DNA from: Bigelowiella natans CCMP2755
Taxonomy: Eukaryota; Cercozoa; Chlorarachniophyceae
Reading direction: 5' to 3'
Assembly: GCA_000320545.1 (NCBI GenBank)
Contig: ADNK01003435.1
Location: 1-30,843, forward strand
DNA: 30,843 nucleotides
The position numbers were made by a program, and so were the translations under genes. Of this stretch, positions 22,701 through 30,843 are shown one piece after another. Positions within the stretch are counted from its first letter, which is position 1. The number at the start of each line of letters is the position of its first letter. Under the pieces are notes generated by a model, which was given only the letters and a program-made list of their open reading frames with translations, was not told where the DNA came from and made no database searches.

Positions 22701-25700
22701 AGCACCTAATCCCCATGCTACTACTCTTTCAGTGTTTGCTCTCATTGCCTGAAATACATTAAAATCGTCCTAGAACTCATGAAAACTATTATGATAACTA
22801 CCTCCACGATTAGAGCTTCAGCAAGGCCTGAATTGCTATAGCAGTAGAACAAGATTTAATGGAGTTAAGGAATCTGATAATACGTTTTACAAGTTTATAT
22901 TTACCTAGAGCATGCATGAGCTAAACTTTTGTTGCCACTGAGAGCGTAAAATAGCATGCTGCGGGTTGCATCCGTCCTCGTTCGTAGCAGTTCCCCGTTT
23001 CGTAGTCGAACTTCTGAATCGCTTGAAGTATTTTTGATCGTGGGCAAATTTGAGAATAACACGAAAGACTCCAAAATCTATATTAAGGGACTTTTGTGAC
23101 GCATGATCAATTGAAGTATCTTTAAATTTACCCATGGAATATAGTTTGAATGTGCATTCTCAATTGCAAACAAAAGTGCTTTCATCCCTCCTTTGTGAAG
23201 ATGTCAGATAATAAGAATTACCATAAGTAGTGATATTGCTTTTGTTTATCATTCTATGATTCAAACTATGACCTTCTGGATTTAATTCAGCATTTCGGGC
23301 AATCATAGCAATTGACGCTGCATAGTCCAAAGAATCTACAAATATCTAATTTTTAGTATCTTTATTTTACATGTAATTAGGTTATAACCTTCGGACGCCA
23401 CTTCGACGTTGGGATCCGCAAAATCACATGACTTACAACATGGGATTGATGAGTAAAAATTAAAGGTTTTGAAGCTTTTGTAATTATAAATAATGTTCCA
23501 AAATGCGTACCTGAAGAAAACTCTCCGAGGTTGAAATTAGCTTCATGAGGTCTATTATGCGTGTAAAGTGAAGCTTGGAAGTCATTGGGTGTATTTGAAT
23601 GTTACTTTTTAATTGCTTTGAATTCTTTTCCATTCGAATCTGAACTTCCTTTTGTTCAGTAACCATCTTCAAAATATGTAAGTAGAAATGTACATTACAA
23701 ACTTCAGTATTAAGGATGCAAAAGATATTTCTGAACCAGTCGTTTCCAATGTTTTCTATCCCTTTTTTGTGTATTTTTCCTTCGTGCCCGTTCTTTTGTT
23801 TCTTCTTTATCAGTCCGCGTGGAAAGAGGCGTATAATTTGGGGGAGATGCGACTATTGGAGACAAGGCTAACAGAAGCGGAACGGATGCGAAACACCTTG
23901 CAGAACCTCAATTAGAAGGAGTACTTAGAAAAAATAGTGAGAGATATACCACTCTTTCTCTGAATCTGTTAAGGGTGGCTCAGGATCCTGTTGAAGGAGT
24001 CGTTTGTTCATAGCCAAACCTTTCAACAATGCTCTAACATCAGCTGTGACAAGGCAATATATATAAATATATCGTTCTATGACCTATTTTCAGTGCGAGA
24101 GCACCTACTTGTTGCCGTTTCGATGCAAATGAACATTTTCGCGAAGACTGACTCTCAAATGCATTGGCGAGATTTTTGCCAAATTGGGGCATATATAGAC
24201 TTTGAGCGATGCTGACTAATGAGCTCATCCATGGAACCTACCAAGACAGCAGATATCTTCATACTTATTACGAAGTTTTCGTTGACAATTGCTCACCCGT
24301 GGCATGGAACTGATATTTATTGAAGCTGCAGAATCAGAAGGCAGGTAGAAACGAGAGAAATGACGATGGTATGAGTCGGTAGCAGAAGCGGCCAGAACCT
24401 GAATATTGTGCAAATAGTAGGAGTCATTAGAGGTATTCTTATCGTTTTAGAGTGATTAGATTTTTCTCAAGTTGAGAATAGAATTAACTGATTCTCCGTT
24501 TACACCCTCAATAAGACTGAATGCTAAACCTAAAATAAATCCTTTCTAATGATACAATCTTTTGTTATACATATTTCAGAGACTCGAAGGCACTGATTAA
24601 CTTACTCCTTGACACTACTCGAGCTTCAACTTCTTCATTGGGTGACTGTGTCCATCCGGACCATGAGTTTATCAATTTTGTCTCCACCTTTTCATATATT
24701 TTAGAAAATCACCCTTAAGGGACAAAGATGCGACGTGCTAAAAATATTAATTAAGAGACTGATACTCCCGTCCATCCCCTGCTATACTTCTTTTACTTCC
24801 CTTTCTTAAGATTTTATTCTCGATAATATCATAGCTCTCTCAGTTTTTGCTACTAATCACCCTCGACCTCTGTCGCTTCTTTGGTCAAAGATAGAGCTGC
24901 TTTCTAAGCATGAGATTCAAATGGTTTGGCAATTATGTGAGTGGAAGATTGGCATCATATTATTCCTATGTCGAATTAGATTCAGGCTTTTGTGACATAT
25001 GTGTACTTCCATTCTGGAGAGATAGATAGATAAAGAGGGACAAGAAGGAAAAGGGGGGGGGGGGGGGGTTGAGAGGTAAACGCGAGTACCCTAGTCATTA
25101 CAGAAGGGTGAGATAGCAAGCAAAGAGATACTGCATGGATGACAGGCAGGACTGAACGACGAGCATGCTTCAGCCACCCTGAATACATTAGTCAATAGAT
25201 CGCAGGAATCAATCTGGCCGATTTCAGCCACATCGAGTGTATACTGACGATAGAGGGGAAAGATTTTGTTGCATAAACAGTCCCAGGAGCTTGAGGTCCA
25301 GATGTTCCTCCTTCTGCACCTGCAGCCTCAACGCAAGCTCCACCCCATTCCACGACGGCAATCCTAATATTATTCAAGAGGATAGCGGTTCCGCCACTGT
25401 CACCTATCAAACACATATATTGGAACTTATAGGATCTTTAATGTACAATAAGCATTACGTCCAGCTGTGGCGATAATTCTCTTCACAATCGAAAATATTA
25501 AGGATGGAAACCCCTATATAAAAAAAGAAGTTACTTAGTATGCGAGATATCATTTTAAACAACAATTGTATAGAAGTTACCTCAGGCTGGTATACACACA
25601 CTCTTCTTACATACCTTGAAACCATACCCTTTGTGGCCTTTTTCATTGATGGGTGCAATAATTTTCCAAGACTCTGAGCAGGAGTTACTGGACGGACAAA

Positions 25701-28192
25701 TATTAGCACTGATAGTGCAGCTCCAAGTGAGTCCTCAGCAATCATTGCCGCGTCTATTCTCTTATGATCTTGGCTTTTCTTAATCTCCGCGTCCACATCT
25801 ACAGTTTGCACTCTCTCTGGGAAAGCGGAGCTGAGGGCCTTGAGTTCTGCTTGCATAAAATAATTTTCTACCTTCTGAGAGTCATCCCCAATTCCATTCA
25901 TATTTTTTGTTGATGGGCAGTTGAGAAGAGAAACTCTTGTAGGAAGGAGAATGATCGGTTCTCGTGAATTAATGTCATCCACTCCTCGCTTCCGTACACG
26001 AGATACGAGCCCTGCACGACGCCATCGACGAGGGGATGGTAAGAATTTTGAAGAGCTTGCCGGTTGTATTTCACCATTGTCTTTGTTCTCTTCCCTAATA
26101 GTGGATTCGTATGTACTATCATTCGATTTCTGCAATGGCCTACGCGAGCTGCAAACCGAAATACACGAATCTATAATCCTATTCACATCTCCTTCGAGTT
26201 GGTTCATAAAGTTTTGTAGCCGTCTCCTCCATTGCATCTCAGAGTCTTCGTCTTGAGCCAATCTTGCTCTCTCACTAGCTTCCGTTTGAAAGTTTGGATC
26301 TAGGATTTGTAAAACTATGCGCAACGCCACTCCAGCGCATAGAAGGTCGTCCACTTTCGTACCGCCCCGTAGAAGAGGTCGAATACATTCACCAAATACC
26401 ATCGTAAGGGAATGAACAGCAAGCTGTGCTCCGATAGCTATTAGTGTTGGAAATGTGGCTCGGGGAAGCTTTGTTATCGTTTTCTTTCTAAACATAGTCC
26501 TACATATTGACTGAAGCTGAGTTGTCACCAAAATTGAAGAATGAAGACCTGGGCGACATACTCTACTCCATTGCCCAGTGTTGTCCACACAATTTTCTCC
26601 CTCAGCAGTTTTACTCTCTAATTGATCCCATACCGCTCCCTTGCGATGCCAACTATGAATGAGTGTAAATGTTCCTCCACATCCCCTCCCCCCTCTTCCT
26701 TGAAGAGAGGGACCTCTTAAGACTTTCAGTAATAAAGGAACTAAATTGTACGCTTTTCGTTGGATCCCCATGTTATAGAGAACCCTCTTTTGTACAAAAT
26801 TTGAGAAGTTATTGCGGAAGAAATCAAAGGGGGCACAGGATAAGATGGAGCACATTGTTCGGAGTGCGCCAGCTTTGACTTTCAAATCATTTGCCCTTGA
26901 AATGTTTGTGGCCCAGGCGTATATAGGTTGCACTTTTGACGAGAAAAGACGACGAAGAGCCGAATTTGATGCATCAAAGCGCCCTCCTGCAGCCCCGGCT
27001 GCAGGTCCAACATCCGCAAAATTTACTTGAGAGAGAAAGTACTCTAGTCCCTCAAGAAGTCCTAACAACAACAACAATACAGATTTATTCAAATTTTGAT
27101 GATAACACATTAATCTTGGACTGTACCATATAATCTGGATAATTGCTCTGGATCCTTTGGTAGTTTTGAGGTTGTATATTGCGATACCATATTTAAAAGA
27201 TTTCGCATCTCAGTTAATTTTGCATCCCCAGATATATCTTGAGGTAACACAACGTAGGAGAGAGCAAAAAAGATACTATCCATTCCTGCGGGCCACTGAG
27301 CAGTCATTTTTGTTCTTTTTGATCGGCTATCGACCGGGTATTGTTGAATAGCTTTTGAAACTGTAGTAATGAAACAATTTACATCTACTCGAGATAAAGC
27401 TCCAAGAGCCTGTCCTGCTGCTAGTACAACTCGCTGTGATGATGTAGATTCAGTTCTATGGTACCATGCGTATCGGAGAATAGCAAGGGGCCACTCCGAT
27501 AACCCGTTCCATATTTCTGTTCCTTCTTCGTTTGAAAATTCCTCAATATAGTCTGACTCTCGTTCGACATCTACGAACGCCTCCGCTGTCACCCGTATCA
27601 TGACAACGCTAATATAGAAACACACGTACAAAAGCTCCTTTGAAGAAAGCAAACTTAGTTCCGCTCCCGGAGTTCCAAACATTGAACTGTACACCCTAAC
27701 TCCTAGCGAAGACGGAGGAACTTCTATGGAAATTTCAGCTGGCCCTCGTTGCATTATCACCCACTCTTTTATAGCTTGTACAATTCTGGGAAGTATTGTG
27801 GTATCGGTGTGGATAACTGTGGCAACCATTTTAGTCGTGTAATTCAGCAACTCATTGGATCCAATGCTGCGAACTGATTCAAATGTAAATTTATTCCAAG
27901 ATTTTTCTCAGGTGGTTGTCAGAGTGTATATTGCGTCATTGAACTATTCAAACTTCAAACACAAGACTCCAAAAGTTAAGACACACAAAATGGAAATGAG
28001 AAAATTATTGCAAACACTTTATTGATCTATGTGAATTCATTGCACAATGTTTTTCACATGCATTCGGATACCTAGTTCTTTTTCTTCCTTAAACCTTTTG
28101 AGAATCAGTGGGAGACGCTCTTGAAGTGTACGAAATATAACGTTGACACCTTCATCGCTATCAATGCTCCGCACGAATGCGTGTTTCTCCAT
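12753..28192 (-). CDS. FRY: Giant Furry/MOR2-like scaffold ending in a WW domain
   Basis: About 70 exons join into one frame of roughly 3,400 codons. Computed 5' exons: 28192-28072, 27906-27127, 27061-25581, 25513-25459. Computed 3' exons: 16094-15318, 15248-15155, 15099-15066, 14982-14912, 14870-14807, 14730-14602, 14522-14451, 14397-14270, 14204-14163, 14105-13815, 13762-12875, 12809-12753. Between them are about 55 exons of 25-390 bp. I read these one by one and their phases agree, with uncertain junctions near 21.8, 23.8-24.1 and 24.5 kb. Known: Furry/PAG1/Tao3 proteins are HEAT-like scaffolds of about 2,000-3,000 aa that activate NDR kinases and shape cells. Seen: the first 800 residues follow the Furry N-domain order (LPRIVQAIKEW, AAGQALGALSRV, then RTMCSILSCAPFDFFRNNF). 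The last 400 residues are charged and disordered and end in an acidic patch and a WW domain. The family call is from remembered sequence patterns. A different HEAT-repeat scaffold is possible. Confidence 0.78.
16639..16672. repeat. (GC)n-(GT)n alternating tract in an intron
   Basis: About five GC units run directly into about eleven GT units inside an intron of the Furry-like gene. Alternating purine-pyrimidine DNA of this kind can adopt the Z form. Confidence 0.85.
25053..25068. repeat. G16 homopolymer in an intron
   Basis: Sixteen consecutive G (C on the coding strand) lie in an intron of the Furry-like gene, next to a GATA/TAGA-rich stretch (about 25020-25032). The exact length is likely unreliable in any assembly. 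Confidence 0.9.
25459..28192 (-). other. N-terminal Furry-type region of the giant gene
   Basis: This region covers the first four exons, about 810 residues. The ATG at 28192 opens MEKHAFVRSIDSDEG; GVNVIFRTLQERLPLILKRF sits where Furry proteins have their first helix. The joined exons then show LPRIVQAIKEWV (Furry: LPSLLxxLFDWY), a stretch with LGALSRV, and KVQPIYAWATNISRANDLK leading to RTMCSILSCAPFDFFRNNF. Further on come TKLPRATFPTLIAIGAQLAV and GVALRIVLQIL, which match the order of the PLNIFVKIIQFIAQ and GLR.FLVIAD blocks of animal Furry. A linker rich in Ser, Arg and Lys (about 26.0-26.3 kb) may be a family-specific insertion. The alignment is by eye. Confidence 0.7.
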
Positions 28193-29536
28193 CAGTATGT
28201 TGGTCACTCGATTTTTATTTTACGTTGGGGTGCATGATTGTTAGCTAGCTATTTAGTTAGTGCTGCATGAAAAAATTTAGTAGCAGCAAGCAGGGAAACA
28301 TGCAAGTGCGACAACATCGATCCCCACTCATCTGTACCACAAACACCATGGGAACATGCAAGTGCGACAACATCGATCCCCACTCATCTGTATCACAAAC
28401 ACCATGGGAACATGCAAGTGCGACAACATCGATCCCCACTCATCTGTATCACAAACACCATGGGAACATGCAAGTGCGACAACATCGATCCCCACTCATC
28501 TGTATCACAAACACCATGGGAACATGCAAGTGCGACAACATCGATCCCACTCATCTTTGCCACAAACACGATGATCACAAAGTAGACGGGAAACATGCAA
28601 GTACGACAAATCCTACTCGTACAAAAAACACGATGATGTCCAACGTAGGAGGAAAATGTGCAAGTGCGACAACCTCATTTCAAGTCGCACATGTGCTGCT
28701 GCTGCTGTTTGAGATACACTTACAAGAGAATTTTCCGACGATGGATGGATCCACTTGCCATGCACTAGCTCCTCCTTGTGCACTGCTGTGATGTTGTCTA
28801 CCTCGAACGGCCATGTAGCGGAAGTGAATAGGAAAATCAAACCTGCCATGCAACAAAGATCTAATGGCCAATTCACTTGTGATGCAGCAGTCATGCAGCC
28901 AGTCTGAGCCGCAGTCTAGCAGTGGTCGAGTGTTTTGCAGCTCCCTAGCGCCGCATCGCAACACAAACACTTGTTTTGATCATGCCACTTGCATGACGCA
29001 CGTGCATGTGACTAGATGAGACGGATGTAATCATTTAAATCAAATTTGCTCAATGGTTGTCCTCATGTAGCTGTCACAATGCAGCGGCTATCTATGTGAC
29101 ATGTGTGATGCACATGACGTGTGCTTTGTCCAAACAGTCATCTAGTCATGGGCATGCAGTGCGCCGATCTTCATCTTCTAAACGCCTGTGCTTGCGCGCA
29201 TACTAGATGCTGGGCAGCCTTGACGAATGTATCATCGACGGCAAACGGAGTGTTTATTCGCTGATGAGGCATGGATGTCGCCAATTGAAGTGCTGTTTCT
29301 TGCATGGCATCGCTAGATCGGTTTGCATCGCTGACTTGCGTGCGATCAACAATGATCACAATCAATGCGCATGCACATTCTGAGCACGAGTTGCTATCAC
29401 ATTTATGCTACCCCATGCTAGCATGACAAATCCATGCAAAAATTACATGTCATACATAGACTTAATGTCGTGCGTACGCTACATAGACTTAATGTCTCTA
29501 TAGTCACATCATCATTGTTATATGGTCAATAAAGTT
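28193..29536. other. Upstream region of the Furry-like gene, repeat-rich
   Basis: This 1.34-kb gap separates the start of the Furry-like gene from the 3' end of the APP1-like gene, which is on the same strand. It should contain the Furry-like promoter. It holds the 56-bp tandem repeat, many GCATGC, CTAG and ATCGAT palindromes, and a 16-bp direct repeat near 29454 and 29480. The open frames at 28267-28970 and 29171-29365 are repeat-driven or lack coding features. Confidence 0.55.
28293..28670. repeat. 56-bp tandem repeat (minisatellite)
   Basis: Five almost identical copies start at 28299, 28355, 28411, 28467 and 28523, a strict 56-bp period. One or two decayed copies follow near 28594 and 28650. 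Each unit contains CATGCAAGTGCGACAACATC, an ATCGAT and a CCATGG. The period is not a multiple of three, so the long open frame through it reads the same unit in rotating frames and is not a real protein. Confidence 0.95.
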
Positions 29537-29754
29537 TCATGACATCGGTAGCGATTTAACGTCTTGCACAAGCGTTCTATGATCTTCAAAAACTGACCAT
29601 TTCTCCCTTTCGATTTTACTGAAAATGTTTTCCCAATGATTCTCATCCCTGATTTTTACATTTCACGCATACACACGCACGCACGCACACGTAACACACA
29701 CGAACGTTTGTACTGAAAATAAACATGTATTTTCGTATGTTAAGTATCGTGCAC

Positions 29755-29791
<37 letters not shown>

Positions 29792-29802
29792 TAAATGAAG
29801 TA

Positions 29803-29844
<42 letters not shown>

Positions 29845-30154
29845 TTATATAAATGCTAAAATATGTACGTGTGTTCGATGCGTCTTGATAAACTGACAAG
29901 ACAGATGTGAGGAATTTTCGTACCTTAAATCGCCCTCTACCCTCCGTATGTACACTCTATCAACTACGTAAAATATGACAGACAGGAGAAGTTACTAGGT
30001 GGCCTACCGAGGACAATATCTAGATAGACGATAAAACTAGTGCTACTTAATTACTACCATTTAACTGACGCCAGTGAACCATATATGTATGTATGTATGT
30101 ATGTACATGTGTACGTATGTGTGTATTCTCATTGTATGGGAGTATTACTGCTGC

Positions 30155-30193
<39 letters not shown>

Positions 30194-30843
30194 TATCGAT
30201 AGATAGATCGATCCTCACAATAACACTAGTTTCAATGACGTCAGCATTTATAAGTATTGAGGGATCTACACCACCTTCTTCTACTACTTCACTTCTCACT
30301 CATTCCTTCATTACTATTCTTTAAACCTACCAACCCACTACTACTTACCACCTTGATTTGGAAATTTTTGAGCAATATCAGCATATATTAGAGGGTCTTT
30401 TTCCCCTGAATCTCCAACCTGTTGTATATTTGTATTTATATACGTTTATATATGGAACAGTGAGACTAAAATAATGAGGCCAAAACCGTGTGAATCCTGA
30501 CCACCTTATAATCTATTTTGTAATCTCATAATTTGGTATAGTATCAATCACATTGTCATTATTCTGTGCGTGATGTGGTTGAAACAGGCTACATAATAAT
30601 ACCAGAATAAACTTTCTCTCTGGAAACGTTTGGAGGAGACTGTACACTGTATCCTGTCGAATTTCAGAGTACGTGGTGTTATTATTTATTATTGTGGAGG
30701 TAATTCTTATTCTTATTAGTATCATTCATCGTCGTTATAATTGTTGCTAATATATTGAGGTAGAAGTGGCGGTGGTAGCAACCATTATGAAGGAAAAAAA
30801 GAAGCAGCAGCAGAAACGCGTTTAAAATATGGCAAACACGCCG
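29537..30843 (-). CDS. APP1: APP1-type phosphatidate phosphatase, C-terminal part
   Basis: The last four exons lie in the window: 30653-30603, 30418-30349, 29963-29924 and 29648-29537 (stop TGA). Phases 0, 1 and 2 join without a stop. The reading is DTVYSLLQTFPERKFIL, VGDSGEKDPLIYADIAQKF, VDRVYIRRVEGDLR, then a 36-residue end with WENIFSKIEREKWSVFEDH. Known: the APP1 catalytic domain (yeast App1, DUF2183) dephosphorylates phosphatidic acid to diacylglycerol, and FPxxKFILVGDSGEKDPEIY is its most recognisable block. The catalytic DxDxT motif should lie upstream, beyond the right edge, so activity cannot be judged. 30654-30843 shows no certain exon. The introns are larger than elsewhere (184, 385 and 275 bp) because of microsatellites. 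Confidence 0.85.
29751..29850. repeat. (CA)n and (TA)n microsatellites in an APP1 intron
   Basis: A CA run (about 29751-29790) is followed after about 20 bp by a TA run (about 29808-29850), both in the last intron of the APP1-like gene. Purine-pyrimidine alternation continues on the left side near 29668-29700. Confidence 0.9.
30081..30190. repeat. (TATG)n and (AT)n microsatellites in an APP1 intron
   Basis: About six TATG units lie at 30083-30106 and an AT run at about 30157-30190, in the intron between the second and third visible APP1 exons. Confidence 0.9.

Noticed and set aside
23688-23915. Plus-strand coiled-coil-like frame (AWKEAYNLGEMRLLETRLTE)
   Set aside because: It looks protein-like and follows an AG, but it lies antisense to an exon of the Furry-like gene whose phases fit the minus strand. 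No second plus-strand exon was found.
25237-26256. Plus-strand open frames opposite the Furry-like exons
   Set aside because: They are shadows of long minus-strand coding exons with clear family features.
28037-28192. Stand-alone 51-residue minus-strand gene
   Set aside because: A GTATCC donor at 28071 and an acceptor before 27906 join it in phase to the next Furry-like exon, matching the family's first helix, so I treat it as exon 1.
28267-28791. Repeat protein of 174 residues on the plus strand, with antisense frames
   Set aside because: The 56-bp period shifts frame each copy, so the open frame only reflects a lack of stops in the unit.

Overview
This window looks like nuclear DNA of an intron-rich eukaryote, most likely a photosynthetic protist. 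Every gene I could assemble is split by short GT-AG introns, mostly 50-250 bp, and exon phases join cleanly across them. One gene (8808-10135, minus) resembles a plastid thylakoid protein of the plant HHL1 type and has a signal-anchor followed by a basic, Ser-rich, transit-like leader. That suggests a secondary plastid. A chlorarachniophyte-like genome would fit the intron density and the microsatellites, but this is a guess and not shown by the sequence. I see no rRNA, tRNA, CRISPR array or intact transposon.

Layout. (1) 1-3160, minus: ankyrin protein built from five long tandem modules, running off the left edge. (2) 3161-4035: divergent intergenic region with a long CT-rich tract. (3) 4036-7965, plus: seven-exon, very acidic, low-complexity protein of unknown function with a short predicted coiled coil. 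(4) 7966-8807: convergent spacer. (5) 8808-10135, minus: eight-exon HHL1-like plastid protein that needs a one-base correction in an A5 run. (6) 10136-10689: divergent promoter region with a hairpin. (7) 10690-11938, plus: two-exon cathepsin X/Z-type cysteine protease. (8) 11939-12752: convergent spacer with clusters of self-complementary GCTA repeats. (9) 12753-28192, minus: one giant gene of about 70 exons and roughly 3,400 residues. Its N-terminal third resembles the Furry/MOR2/PAG1/Tao3 family of NDR-kinase scaffolds and its C-terminus is a complete WW domain. (10) 28193-29536: repeat-rich upstream region with a 56-bp tandem repeat. (11) 29537 to the right edge, minus: the last four exons of an APP1-type phosphatidate phosphatase, with introns full of microsatellites.

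The genes do not form an obvious pathway. The most notable object is the Furry-like protein ending in a WW domain. Furry proteins and WW-domain proteins both act in NDR/LATS (Hippo-type) signalling, but I know of no standard Furry architecture that carries a WW domain. Splice junctions were chosen by reading-frame continuity and GT-AG sites. A few, noted in the entries, have alternatives. No database search was run, so family names rest on motif recognition from memory.
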